Shown here one piece after another: positions 1-8,638 of a DNA stretch of 21,876 bases. Every line of letters begins with the position of its first letter. The first letter of the stretch is position 1. The position numbers were made by a program, and so were the translations under genes. Under the pieces are notes generated by a model. That model made no database searches, had not been told where the DNA came from, and saw only the letters and a list, made by a program, of their open reading frames with translations. The DNA is taken from positions 5,186-27,061 of the forward strand of contig DMCN01000104.1 in assembly GCA_003445795.1 (NCBI GenBank). Direction: 5' to 3'. Source of the stretch: Gallionellaceae bacterium. Lineage in GTDB: Bacteria > Pseudomonadota > Gammaproteobacteria > Burkholderiales > Gallionellaceae.

Positions 1-153
1 ACGGAGGAGGAACTGGACATCGTGCGTGAAAGACTCGGCGATGCCACGGCGATCACCGGCTTCTATTCCTATGGCGAGCTGGCCCCGTTCAGCGATGTCA
101 TGAAGTGCGAGTTGCACAACCAGACGATGACACTGACGACCATCTACGAGTAG
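1..153 (+). CDS. FIST C-terminal domain protein (3' fragment)
   Basis: This is the last 50 codons of a gene that begins before the window; frame 1 is open to the TAG at 151-153. The fragment reads GFYSYGELAP, then a Cys (MKCELHNQ), then TMTLTTIYE. This is the characteristic end of the FIST_C domain (Gly-Phe-Tyr-x-Tyr-Gly-Glu, Cys, Leu-His-Asn-Gln-Thr-Met-Thr). FIST proteins are cytoplasmic sensory proteins thought to bind small ligands such as amino acids, and they are commonly encoded beside signal-transduction genes. The next gene, a histidine kinase, starts only 8 bases after this stop, so the two are probably co-transcribed and work as one sensing unit. The family call is firm from the motif; the ligand cannot be told from this fragment. 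Confidence 0.85.
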   Translation, partial: TEEELDIVRERLGDATAITGFYSYGELAPFSDVMKCELHNQTMTLTTIYE

Positions 154-161
154 GCTGACGC

Positions 162-3100
162 ATGCACCGTTTGCTCGAGCGCCAGTTGCGGCGCCATTTT
201 GGTAACGACTTCAAACCTGACGAGAGACTGAACTCGTTCCTGGGTATCGTCGACAGTTATTACCACGAGGTGGACAAGGAGCAAAGGCTGCTGCAGAACG
301 CGCTCAAGATGAACGCCGCCGAGCTGAATGCGGTGAACGACAGGATGCGCGTGCAGAACGCCGAGATGACGCGCACGCTGTTGAACACGCTGAGTGACGG
401 CGTGTACGCCACCGATCTGCAGGGCCGGCTCACTTTCATGAATGCGGCTGCCGAGAAGATGCTGGGCTGGCAGGAGCGTGAACTGATCGGCCAAGTCGTG
501 CATGAGGCGGTGCAGCATCATCTTCCCGGCGGCGAAGCGACTCCCCCGGAAAAATGTCCGCAACTCCGTGTCATCGGCAGCAATGAGCCGGTCGACGGCG
601 AGGGATATTTCAACAAGCGCGATGGCAGTACCGTTCCGGTCAAATACCGTTCGCGCCCCACCATACTGGACGGGGCAGTGATCGGGGCGCTGGTGTCGTT
701 CCAGGACATCAGCACCCTGCAGCAGGCAGAGAGCAAGCTGCACGAAGCCTATGACCGGCTCAGCGATACCCTGACCGAACTGAATTTCCAGAAATATGCG
801 CTCGATCAGCACTCCATCGTGAGCATCGCCGACCGCAGCGGCAAGATCATCTATGCCAACGCCAAATTCGTCGAGATCAGCCAGTACGCGGAAGCGGAGT
901 TGCTCGGGCAGGATCACCGGCTGCTGAATTCCGGTTACCACCCGCGCGAGTTCTTCACCGACATGTGGCAGACCATCTGCCGTGGCGAGATATGGCGCGG
1001 CGAGGTCAAGAACCGGAGCAAGGATGGCGGCTTCTACTGGGTGGAGTCCACCATCGTTCCCTTCATGGACGAGCAGGGCAAGCCCAAGCGTTTCGTCTCC
1101 ATCCGCAGCGACATCACGGCGCGCAAGGCGATGGACGAACGGCTCGTGCAGCAGCGCGAATTCTACGAGCGCATCAGCGAGACACTGGGCGAGGGGCTGT
1201 ATGTGCAGGATGTGCGCGGCCGCTGTGCCTACATGAACTCGGAAGCGGAGCGCCTGCTCGGTTGGCAGCGTTCCGAATTCATCGGGATGCGGGTGCATGA
1301 CACCATCCACAAGCAAAATGCGGAAGGTGCGCCGTTGCCGGCTGCCGCGTGCCCCATCATGCTGGGGGTGAAGGAACACGGCAGTTCGCGCAGCGACGAC
1401 CAGGTATTCGTGCGCAAGGACGGCAGCGTGTTCCCGGTCGAAGTGTCGTCGCAGGCGATCATGCGCGACGGCGAGCTGGACGGTGTCGTGGTGGCATTCC
1501 AGGATATCTCGGAGCGCAAAAAGAGCGAGCTGTTCATCCGCCTGACGCAGGAACGGCTCAACCTCTCGCTGGACGGATCCAACCTTGCCCTGTGGGACTG
1601 GGATCTCGCCAATGACCGGGTCTATCTGAGCGACCGCTGGGCGCTGATGATGGGCGGCGAGAAGAAGGAGATGCTGATCAACACCGAGCAGCTCTTCAAC
1701 ATGGTCCATCCCGACGATCGCACGGCGATCAGGGGTGAGCTCGAGGGGGTGCTCAAGGGACATTACCAGTTCTATTCGGTCGAATTCCGTGTCCGCCGCA
1801 ACGACGGGGGTTGGGCCTGGATACACACGCACGGCAAGGTCGTGGAGCGCGATGCGGACGGCCGCGCGCTGCGCATGACCGGCACCAACGCCGATATCAC
1901 GGAGCGCCGCGAAGACGCAGAGGCACTGCACAAGTCCGAGACGAAGCTGCGCACGCTGTATGACTCCACCAGTGATGCGGTGATGCTGCTGGACGAAAAA
2001 GGGTTCTTCGATTGCAACCTGGCGACCCTGCAGATGTTCGGCTGCGCGACGCGCGAGGATTTCTGTAACAGGCATCCCGCCGACCTGTCGCCGGAGCAGC
2101 AGCCGGGAGGGGGCGATTCCATGGAACTGGCCGGCCAGCGCATCGCCGTCGCGATGGAGAACGGCAGCAACCGCTTCGAGTGGGTGCACCGGCGCGCGGA
2201 CAACGGCAATCCATTCGACGCCGAGGTGCTGCTGAATGCCATGGTGCTGGACGACAGACGGGTCCTGCAGGCGACCGTGCGCGACATCACCGTACGCAAA
2301 CAGGCGGAGGAGTCGCTGCGTCAGGCCAAGGTGGCGGCCGAGGAAGCCAGCCGGGCCAAGAGCGACTTCCTGGCCAACATGAGCCACGAGATCAGAACGC
2401 CGATGAACGGCATCATCGGCATGACCGAGCTCGCCCTGGATACCGATTTGAACCCGGAGCAGAAGGAATATCTGGGTCTGGTCAAGTCTTCCGCCGATGC
2501 CTTGCTCGGCATCGTCAACGACATCCTCGATTTCTCCAAGATCGAGGCGGGCAAGATGGAGATCGAACATATCGAGTTCAGTCTGCCCGAAGTGCTTTCG
2601 CAAACCACCCGCTCCATCGCGCTGCGTGCCCATCAGAAAGGGCTTGAGCTGCTGCTTGATATCGATCCGGATATCCCTGAGCTGCTGGAAGGCGATCCGG
2701 GGCGGCTACGCCAGATCATCGTCAATCTGGTCGGCAATGCGATCAAGTTCACCGACCGCGGCGAGATCGTGGTGAAGGCGGCACTGAGCTCGATCCAGAG
2801 CAGTCTGGATACGGTGACCCTGCACATCAGCGTGCGCGACACCGGTATCGGCATCCCGCGCGAGAAATTCCAGGCCATCTTCGAGTCGTTCTCCCAGGCC
2901 GACACCTCGACCACACGGCAATATGGCGGAACCGGACTCGGCTTGACCATCTCCACCAGACTGATCGAGTTGATGGGCGGCTGCATCTGGGTGGAGAGCG
3001 AAGTAGGCAAGGGCAGCACTTTCTATATCGAGATCGAGCTGGGACGGTGTGCGGCCGAGATCCAGCCGCACTATGAGACGGTGCGGCTGAAGGATATGCG

Positions 3101-4265
3101 CGTGCTGGTGGTGGACGACAATGCGACCAATCGCCTGCTGGCGGTGGAACTGGTGCGGCGCTGGGGGATGCGTCCTTTCGGCGTATCGAACGGCTGCGAA
3201 GCCATCATGGAACTCGACCGCGCCAAGGATGCCGGCGAGAGCTACCAGTTGCTGTTGCTCGACGTGCGCATGCCGGATATGGACGGTTTTGCAGTGATCG
3301 AGAAATTGCGCGCCCAGAGCGACCAGCATGTGGCTCCCATCATGATGCTCACATCGGAAGGGCAGCGCGGCGATGCGGCGCGTTGCCGCGAACTCGGCAT
3401 CTCCGCCTACCTGCTCAAGCCCTATTCCCAGTCCGACCTGTTCGACGCGATCATGAACACGCTGGGGATGGCCGGTCTGGAGGCGGCGCCGCTGGTCACA
3501 CGCCACTCGGTACGGGAAGGCAAGCGCAAACTCAGGGTGTTGCTGGCGGAGGACAACAGTGTCAACCAGACACTGGGTATCCGGCTGCTGGAGAAGTTCG
3601 GGCACAGTGTGGATGTCGCCGGCAACGGGCTGATCGCGGTCGAGAAATGGCAAGCCGGGCAATATGATCTGATCCTGATGGACGTGGACATGCCCGTGCT
3701 GAACGGCTACGGCGCGACCAGGCAGATCCGCGAACTGGAGCGGGAAAAAGGCGGCCACATCCCCATCATCGGCCTGACGGCCCATGTGATGCAGGGTAGC
3801 CGCGAAGAATGTCTTGCCGCCGGCATGGACAGCTATCTCTCCAAGCCGATCGATACCGAGGCGCTCTGGCGCGAACTGAATGCCTGCGCCCCGGATGCCG
3901 GACCCGCGACCGCGGGCGCAGGGGAGGAGCGGCAACAGGCGCTCGTGGCGGATTTCGCCAGGGCGCGCAAGCTGATGGACGACAGTCGCGAACTTTTCGA
4001 CGAGATCGTGCGCCTGTTCCTGGCGGATGCGCCGCCGCACCTGCAAGCCATCAAGTCAGCCCTGGCGGTGCGCGATACGGAGACCATACGGCACAGTGCC
4101 CACACGCTCAAGGGAATGGTCAGCATATTCTCCGCCGAGCGTGCCATGCAGATGGCCGAACGCGTCGAGAACCTGTCGACCCGGGACGACGCCGCGCAGG
4201 CGGTCGTCGACCTGGAACAGGCCCTGACCGAGTTGACGGAGGCGATCAAGACCTACCGCTGGTGA
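162..4265 (+). CDS. Soluble multi-PAS hybrid histidine kinase with two receivers and Hpt
   Basis: This 1367-residue phosphorelay kinase has no obvious membrane segment, so it is probably cytoplasmic. A charged helical N-terminal module (about 1-68) precedes five PAS domains at roughly 70-190, 210-325, 333-455, 468-583 and 592-710. The HisKA H-box is NMSHEIRTPMNG with phospho-acceptor His742. The ATPase has the N-box NLVGNAIKF (Asn859), DTGIGIP (Asp893) and GGTGLGL. Receiver 1 has VVDDN and Asp1034 in LLLDVRMPDMDG; receiver 2 has LAEDN and Asp1174 in LMDVDMP; both keep the SKP/LKP-type lysine. The C-terminal Hpt has His1314 in HSAHTLKG. All catalytic residues for a full His-Asp-His relay are present. 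The gene follows the FIST gene by 8 bases, and no strong Shine-Dalgarno is seen at this ATG, which suggests coupling to it. The output regulator is not in the window. A link to flagella rests on position only. Confidence 0.93.
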   Translation: MHRLLERQLRRHFGNDFKPDERLNSFLGIVDSYYHEVDKEQRLLQNALKMNAAELNAVNDRMRVQNAEMTRTLLNTLSDGVYATDLQGRLTFMNAAAEKMLGWQERELIGQVVHEAVQHHLPGGEATPPEKCPQLRVIGSNEPVDGEGYFNKRDGSTVPVKYRSRPTILDGAVIGALVSFQDISTLQQAESKLHEAYDRLSDTLTELNFQKYALDQHSIVSIADRSGKIIYANAKFVEISQYAEAELLGQDHRLLNSGYHPREFFTDMWQTICRGEIWRGEVKNRSKDGGFYWVESTIVPFMDEQGKPKRFVSIRSDITARKAMDERLVQQREFYERISETLGEGLYVQDVRGRCAYMNSEAERLLGWQRSEFIGMRVHDTIHKQNAEGAPLPAAACPIMLGVKEHGSSRSDDQVFVRKDGSVFPVEVSSQAIMRDGELDGVVVAFQDISERKKSELFIRLTQERLNLSLDGSNLALWDWDLANDRVYLSDRWALMMGGEKKEMLINTEQLFNMVHPDDRTAIRGELEGVLKGHYQFYSVEFRVRRNDGGWAWIHTHGKVVERDADGRALRMTGTNADITERREDAEALHKSETKLRTLYDSTSDAVMLLDEKGFFDCNLATLQMFGCATREDFCNRHPADLSPEQQPGGGDSMELAGQRIAVAMENGSNRFEWVHRRADNGNPFDAEVLLNAMVLDDRRVLQATVRDITVRKQAEESLRQAKVAAEEASRAKSDFLANMSHEIRTPMNGIIGMTELALDTDLNPEQKEYLGLVKSSADALLGIVNDILDFSKIEAGKMEIEHIEFSLPEVLSQTTRSIALRAHQKGLELLLDIDPDIPELLEGDPGRLRQIIVNLVGNAIKFTDRGEIVVKAALSSIQSSLDTVTLHISVRDTGIGIPREKFQAIFESFSQADTSTTRQYGGTGLGLTISTRLIELMGGCIWVESEVGKGSTFYIEIELGRCAAEIQPHYETVRLKDMRVLVVDDNATNRLLAVELVRRWGMRPFGVSNGCEAIMELDRAKDAGESYQLLLLDVRMPDMDGFAVIEKLRAQSDQHVAPIMMLTSEGQRGDAARCRELGISAYLLKPYSQSDLFDAIMNTLGMAGLEAAPLVTRHSVREGKRKLRVLLAEDNSVNQTLGIRLLEKFGHSVDVAGNGLIAVEKWQAGQYDLILMDVDMPVLNGYGATRQIRELEREKGGHIPIIGLTAHVMQGSREECLAAGMDSYLSKPIDTEALWRELNACAPDAGPATAGAGEERQQALVADFARARKLMDDSRELFDEIVRLFLADAPPHLQAIKSALAVRDTETIRHSAHTLKGMVSIFSAERAMQMAERVENLSTRDDAAQAVVDLEQALTELTEAIKTYRW

Positions 4266-4275
4266 CCTCCGCCGC

Positions 4276-4297
4276 TGCGGCCATTCAAATAGCCGCA
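4276..4297 (+). terminator. Weak hairpin after the histidine kinase gene
   Basis: TGCGGC (4276-4281) and GCCGCA (4292-4297) are exact inverted repeats separated by 10 bases, starting 11 bases after the kinase stop codon. A pyrimidine-rich stretch (CCCCCTCTGTTTCCCCC) follows rather than a clean T-run. It could be an inefficient terminator or part of the flhA leader; the evidence is weak. Confidence 0.25.
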
Positions 4298-4355
4298 CAA
4301 TTCCCCCTCTGTTTCCCCCATTGATTTGCCCGGCGCTCTCGATAATACGCATGAG

Positions 4356-4381
4356 CCGTGAGCCCTTTTATCGGGCTCCGG
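4356..4381 (+). promoter_or_regulatory. Hairpin in the flhA leader
   Basis: GAGCCC (4360-4365), a seven-base loop TTTTATC and GGGCTC (4373-4378) form a perfect six-pair stem. It extends by CCG (4356-4358)/CGG (4379-4381) with one bulged T, giving about nine pairs. The hairpin ends 15 bases before the flhA Shine-Dalgarno. It has no trailing T-run, so it looks like a leader structure rather than a terminator. A GATAAT (-10-like) at 4341-4346 lies just upstream, with TTGATT at 4321-4326 but a short 14-base spacer. The structure is seen directly; any regulatory role is inference. Confidence 0.4.
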
Positions 4382-4396
4382 CAAGGCGAAACAACC

Positions 4397-4400
4397 GAGG
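4397..4400 (+). promoter_or_regulatory. Ribosome binding site fixing the flhA start
   Basis: GAGG lies five bases upstream of the ATG at 4406. The longer open frame, beginning at GTG 4358, has no Shine-Dalgarno and would add 16 residues containing the hairpin region, so the ATG at 4406 is preferred. Confidence 0.6.
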
Positions 4401-4405
4401 CGTAT

Positions 4406-6493
4406 ATGGACAACCTGCTGCAAACTCTGAAAGATGCATTACTGCGCGGTGGCATGCGCGGTCTGGTCGGCCCCATCCTGGTCGTGATGATCCTGGCGAT
4501 GATGGTGCTGCCGCTGCCGCCGTTCCTGCTCGACATCCTGTTCACCTTCAACATCGCGCTGGCCATCATGGTGCTGCTGGTGGCGATGAATACCACCAGG
4601 CCGCTCGACTTCGCCGTGTTCCCCTCCGTGCTGCTGATCTCCACCCTGTTGCGCCTGTCGCTCAACGTCGCCTCCACCCGGGTGGTGCTGCTGGAAGGCC
4701 ATACCGGTCCGGACGCGGCCGGCAAGGTGATCGAATCGTTCGGCCACTTCCTGGTCGGCGGCAACTATGCCGTCGGCATCGTGGTGTTCATCATCCTCGT
4801 CATCATCAACTTCGTCGTGATCACCAAGGGCGCCGGGCGTATCGCCGAAGTGGGCGCGCGTTTCACTCTGGATGCGATGCCGGGCAAACAGATGGCCATC
4901 GATGCCGACCTCAATGCCGGCCTGATCGGCGAGGACGTGGCGCGCAAACGCCGCGCCGAGATCGCGCAGGAAGCCGACTTCTACGGCGCCATGGACGGTG
5001 CCTCAAAATTCGTGCGCGGCGATGCCGTCGCCGGCATCATCATCATGCTGATCAGCATCATCGGCGGCCTGGCGGTCGGTGTGCTGCAGCACGACCTCGA
5101 TTTTGCGACCGCGGCCAAGAACTACACCCTGCTCACCATCGGCGACGGTCTGGTGGCGCAGATCCCCGCGCTGGTGATCTCCACCGCCGCCGGTATGGTG
5201 GTGAGCCGCGTCGCCAGCGACGACAACATCGGCCAGCAGTTGGTCAAACAACTGATCAACAGCCCGCAGTTGCTCATTCTCACCGCCGCCATCATCGGCA
5301 TGATGGGGCTGATCCCCGGCATGCCGCACTTCCCCTTCCTGCTGCTGGCGGGGGGGCTGGGCTGGTTCGCCTGGTACCTGTTGCAGCGCGCCAAACTCGA
5401 CGAGGCAAAAGCGGCCGAAGCGGAGAGTCCCGTGCTCACGCCGACCAACGAAGCGCCGGAAGCGAGCTGGGAAGATGTGGCACAGGTGGATGTGCTGGGG
5501 CTTGAAGTCGGCTACCGTCTGATCGCGCTGGTGGACAAGGCGCAGGACGGCGACCTGCTGCGCCGCATCAAGGGCATCCGCAAGAAATTCACCCAGGACA
5601 TGGGTTTCCTGCCGCCCGCCGTGCATATCCGCGACAACCTCGATCTGCGTCCCAATGCTTATCGCATCACGCTGAAGGGTGCCGAGATCGGCAGCGGCGA
5701 GGCCTTTCCCAATCTGTTCCTGGCCATCAATCCCGGCAACGTAAGTGGCATCCTGCCCGGAACTCCGACCAAAGATCCGGCCTTCGGCCTGCCCGCTATC
5801 TGGGTGGAAGCGAACGTGCGCGATCAGGCGCAGGCCATGGGTTACACCGTGGTCGATGCGAGCACCGTGGTGGCGACACACATGAGTCACCTCATCAATG
5901 TGCATGCGGCAGAACTGCTCGGCCGCCAGGAAGTGCAGCAACTGCTCGACCACCTCGGCAAGTTCGCGCCCAAGCTCACCGAAGACCTGGTGCCCAAGCT
6001 GCTGTCGCTGGCGACGGTACAGAAGGTCATGCAGAACCTGCTCGACGAGGGCATGCACATCCGCGACATGCGCACCATCCTCGAGACGCTGGCCGAACAC
6101 GCGCCGCACACGCAGGACACCAACGTGCTCACCGCGCTGGTACGCGTCTCACTCGGCCCGGCCATCGTGCAGCAGTTCTATCCGGCCGCGCAGGAACTGC
6201 AGGTCATCGGCATGGACAAGGAGCTGGAATACGTGCTCGGCCAGGCCCTGCAGGCCGGCGGTTCGGCCATCGAGCCGAGTCTTGCCAACACGCTGCTGCG
6301 CGAGGCGCGCAACGCCACGCAGTCGCAGGAACAGATGGGGTTGCCCACGGTGCTGCTGGTGCCGGGCGGCATCCGCGATCTGCTGGCGCGCTTCCTCAAA
6401 CGCGCGCTGCCGCAACTCAAAGTCATTTCACACGAAGAAGTACCCGGATTCAAAACGGTACGAGTCACATCCATGGTAGGGGGTAGAGTATGA
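4406..6493 (+). CDS. flhA: Flagellar type III export gate protein FlhA
   Basis: FlhA is the large inner-membrane component of the flagellar type III export gate. Its cytoplasmic domain docks chaperone-substrate complexes. From ATG 4406 the protein has 695 residues, the usual family length. The N-terminal half carries the expected series of hydrophobic segments, starting GPILVVMILAMMVLPLPPF. The FHIPEP-family signatures are clear: RLSLNVASTRVVLLEGH, then RIAEVGARFTLDAMPGKQMA followed by IDADLNAGLI, then ADFYGAMDGASKFVRGDA. The C-terminal half (from about residue 345) is the soluble FlhA-C domain. Its stop overlaps the flhF start as ATGA (6490-6493). flhA begins the + strand operon flhA-flhF-flhG-fliA-motC-motD. 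flhB, often its partner, is not directly upstream here. Confidence 0.97.
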   Translation: MDNLLQTLKDALLRGGMRGLVGPILVVMILAMMVLPLPPFLLDILFTFNIALAIMVLLVAMNTTRPLDFAVFPSVLLISTLLRLSLNVASTRVVLLEGHTGPDAAGKVIESFGHFLVGGNYAVGIVVFIILVIINFVVITKGAGRIAEVGARFTLDAMPGKQMAIDADLNAGLIGEDVARKRRAEIAQEADFYGAMDGASKFVRGDAVAGIIIMLISIIGGLAVGVLQHDLDFATAAKNYTLLTIGDGLVAQIPALVISTAAGMVVSRVASDDNIGQQLVKQLINSPQLLILTAAIIGMMGLIPGMPHFPFLLLAGGLGWFAWYLLQRAKLDEAKAAEAESPVLTPTNEAPEASWEDVAQVDVLGLEVGYRLIALVDKAQDGDLLRRIKGIRKKFTQDMGFLPPAVHIRDNLDLRPNAYRITLKGAEIGSGEAFPNLFLAINPGNVSGILPGTPTKDPAFGLPAIWVEANVRDQAQAMGYTVVDASTVVATHMSHLINVHAAELLGRQEVQQLLDHLGKFAPKLTEDLVPKLLSLATVQKVMQNLLDEGMHIRDMRTILETLAEHAPHTQDTNVLTALVRVSLGPAIVQQFYPAAQELQVIGMDKELEYVLGQALQAGGSAIEPSLANTLLREARNATQSQEQMGLPTVLLVPGGIRDLLARFLKRALPQLKVISHEEVPGFKTVRVTSMVGGRV

Positions 6494-7758
6494 AAGCCAG
6501 AAAATTCATCGCAGCCAGTTCGCGTGACGCACTCAAGCTGGTCCGTGTCGAACTCGGTGCAGACGCCGTGATCCTGTCCAACCGCAAAGTGCCGGAAGGC
6601 GTGGAGATCGTGGCCATGGCCGGTGCCGAGCTGGCGCATCTGAGCGAGACGCGCGTGGGCGAGACGCGCCTTCCCGACAACACAGCCAAGCCGCAAGGCA
6701 GCGGCACGCTCAGCGTGCAGGGCGCCAACCAGGCCGCGGCGCTGGGCGCCAAAGTGCTGGAAGCGAACAGCAAACGCGAAAGCGTGGCCCGCGAGAGCGT
6801 TAACGCCGGCGCTGAACAGCAGTCGCTGCTGTCCGAGATCAAGACTATGCGCAACATGATGCAGGAACAGATGGCGCGCATGTCCTGGGCGGACATGCAG
6901 CAACACGATCCCGAACGCGGCGCACTGCTGCGCGACATGCTCAACGTCGGTTTCAGCCCGGTGCTGTCGCGCCAGTTGCTGGAAAAGAGCCCGGCCAAGG
7001 GCGGCCTCGACTGGCTGCGCCGCGCGCTGGCGCACAACCTGCGCGTCGCGACTTTGCAGGAAGACGTGGTCACCCGCGGCGGCGTGTATGCACTGGTCGG
7101 TCCCACCGGCGTCGGCAAGACCACCACCACCGCCAAACTGGCGGCACGCGCCGTGGTGCGCTACGGCGCCGACAAGGTCGCGCTGGTCACCACCGACAGC
7201 TACCGTATCGGCGCGCACGAACAATTGAAGATATACGGCAAGATCCTCGGCGTGTCGGTGCATGCCGTGCGCGACACCGAAGACCTGAAACTCACCCTGT
7301 CCGGCCTGAAGCACAAGCATCTGGTCATCATCGACACCATGGGCGTGGGCCAGCGCGACAGCCGCGTGGCCGAGCAGGCGCAGATGTTCGACGATGTGGG
7401 CGTGCAGCGTCTGCTGTTGCTCAACGCCACCAGTTCCGGCAGCACGCTGGATGATGTGGTCAAGATGTACGGCGGCAGCGGCGTGATCGGTTGCATCCCG
7501 ACCAAGCTGGACGAAGCGGTGACGCTGGGCACGGTGCTGGATGTGGTGGTGCGCCACAAACTGAACATGCATTACATCGCCAGCGGCCAGCGCGTGCCGG
7601 AAGACCTGCACGAAGTGAACCTGGAATACCTGTTGCACCGCCTGTTCAAGGATGTGGGCAAGACTGCGGCCGCGTTCGACATGCCGGAAGCCGAATTGCC
7701 GAATTTCATGGCTGGGATGGGTAACGCACAGACGATTCGGGGGCAATATGCGATCTAA
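6490..7758 (+). CDS. flhF: Flagellar biogenesis SRP-type GTPase FlhF
   Basis: FlhF is an SRP-family GTPase that marks the cell pole or site where a flagellum is built. At 422 residues it is of normal length. It opens with the typical KARKFIAASSRDALKLVRVELGADAVILSNRKV B-domain pattern, then a low-conservation linker (about 60-130). The NG domain follows: P-loop GPTGVGKTTTTAKLAAR (Gly204 onward), DSYRIGAHEQLKIYG, the G3 motif DTMGVGQRD (Asp282) and the G4 motif TKLDEA (Thr338). The ATG overlaps the flhA stop (ATGA), and its 3' end overlaps flhG by 11 bases. The GTPase motifs are intact, so FlhF should bind and hydrolyse GTP. It is expected to be stimulated by FlhG. Confidence 0.96.
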   Translation: MKARKFIAASSRDALKLVRVELGADAVILSNRKVPEGVEIVAMAGAELAHLSETRVGETRLPDNTAKPQGSGTLSVQGANQAAALGAKVLEANSKRESVARESVNAGAEQQSLLSEIKTMRNMMQEQMARMSWADMQQHDPERGALLRDMLNVGFSPVLSRQLLEKSPAKGGLDWLRRALAHNLRVATLQEDVVTRGGVYALVGPTGVGKTTTTAKLAARAVVRYGADKVALVTTDSYRIGAHEQLKIYGKILGVSVHAVRDTEDLKLTLSGLKHKHLVIIDTMGVGQRDSRVAEQAQMFDDVGVQRLLLLNATSSGSTLDDVVKMYGGSGVIGCIPTKLDEAVTLGTVLDVVVRHKLNMHYIASGQRVPEDLHEVNLEYLLHRLFKDVGKTAAAFDMPEAELPNFMAGMGNAQTIRGQYAI

Positions 7759-8638
7759 TGTCCAGGATCAAGCGGCCGGCCTGCGGCGTCTGCTGGCACG
7801 TTCCAGCTCGCGTGTGGTCACCGTGGTTGGTGCGCGCGACGGACTCGGCGCGACCAGCATCGTGGTGAACCTGGCGGCGGTATTGGGCAATTCCGGCAAG
7901 GATGTGCTGGTGCTGGACGAGAACCTTTCGCACGACAACGTGGCCAACACGCTGGCCTTGAAAGTGCGCCATGATCTGCTCAATGTGGTGCGCGGTGAAT
8001 CGACCTGGCAGGATGTGATCCTGCACGGCAGCCAGGGGGTGCGTGTATTGCCGGTGGCGCGGGCGATCCAGAGCCTGCCCAAACTGGACGAGATGCAACG
8101 CGAACGGCTGCTGGAGTCACTCAGCGCGGCAGCGAAGAATATGGATGTGGTGCTGGTCGATGCGGCGCGTGCCGGACACTCGGTCTGCGCCAGCCTGTCC
8201 GGCGACGAGCCCCTGTTGCTGGTGCTCAACGCCACCAGCAGCGGCATCACCGAAAGTTATACCTTGCTCAAGCAGATGGCGATGCATAATGGCAGGCAGG
8301 CGTTCGACATCGTGGTCAACAAGGTCGACAGCGAACGCGAGGCGCTGGCGGTTTTTGACAACATGGCGGGCGTCGCGCGGCGGCACCTGCAGGTGCATCT
8401 GGAATATCTGGGCCATATTCCGGTTGATGAAAAGCTCAAACGTGCGACACAATTGGGGCGTCCGGTGACCGAGGCGTTCCCGGCCGCACCTTCCTCGTAT
8501 GCAATACGCGAGGTCGCCCAGGGGTTGCTGCGTGCACCTGTGGCGACGGGTGAGGGGCATGATGTGCTGGGCAGCGTGATGCAGCGCCTGATGCGGCAAG
8601 CGCGCCCGACGAACAATAGAATGGCGACCATCACATGA
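7748..8638 (+). CDS. flhG: MinD-like flagellar number regulator FlhG (FleN), degenerate ATPase
   Basis: FlhG is the MinD/ParA-like partner of FlhF that limits flagellar number and stimulates FlhF GTPase activity. The ATG at 7748 follows a run of G at 7739-7743 and gives 296 residues; upstream in-frame codons would lie inside flhF. The N-terminus has DQAAGLRRL, matching the DQAxxLR FlhF-activating motif. The ParA/MinD fold is recognisable, but the P-loop reads ARDGLGATS (29-37) where MinD proteins have GKGGVGKTT. The deviant lysine is Arg30 and the P-loop lysine is Ala35. The next motif is VLVLDENLSHDN (Asp57) instead of LLLDADLGLAN, and the Walker B-like strand is VVLVDAARAG (Asp138). Identity is supported by position between flhF and fliA. 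Whether it still hydrolyses ATP is doubtful. Confidence 0.88.
   Translation: MRSNVQDQAAGLRRLLARSSSRVVTVVGARDGLGATSIVVNLAAVLGNSGKDVLVLDENLSHDNVANTLALKVRHDLLNVVRGESTWQDVILHGSQGVRVLPVARAIQSLPKLDEMQRERLLESLSAAAKNMDVVLVDAARAGHSVCASLSGDEPLLLVLNATSSGITESYTLLKQMAMHNGRQAFDIVVNKVDSEREALAVFDNMAGVARRHLQVHLEYLGHIPVDEKLKRATQLGRPVTEAFPAAPSSYAIREVAQGLLRAPVATGEGHDVLGSVMQRLMRQARPTNNRMATIT

Noticed and set aside
144..2633. 829-codon open frame on the - strand, antisense to the histidine kinase
   Set aside because: It lies wholly over a gene with clear kinase and PAS motifs, and its His/Leu/Arg/Ala-rich product has no recognisable domain. Long antisense frames are common in GC-rich genes with strong codon bias.
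2706..4046. 446-codon open frame on the - strand over the receiver domains of the kinase
   Set aside because: It is antisense to conserved receiver motifs, and its His/Gln/Arg-rich product resembles no family.
4358..4405. Upstream GTG start for flhA adding 16 residues
   Set aside because: It has no ribosome site, and the added residues overlap the leader hairpin. The ATG at 4406 has GAGG at the right distance and gives the usual FlhA length.
4330..4405. Possible c-di-GMP riboswitch or sigma-28 promoter before flhA
   Set aside because: The leader lacks the conserved GEMM core elements. The CTCGATAA at 4338-4345 has no TAAA 15 bases upstream (CATT there).
6178..7746. 522-codon open frame on the - strand over flhA and flhF
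   Set aside because: It spans the boundary of two firmly identified + strand genes and has no recognisable domain, so it is a composition artefact.
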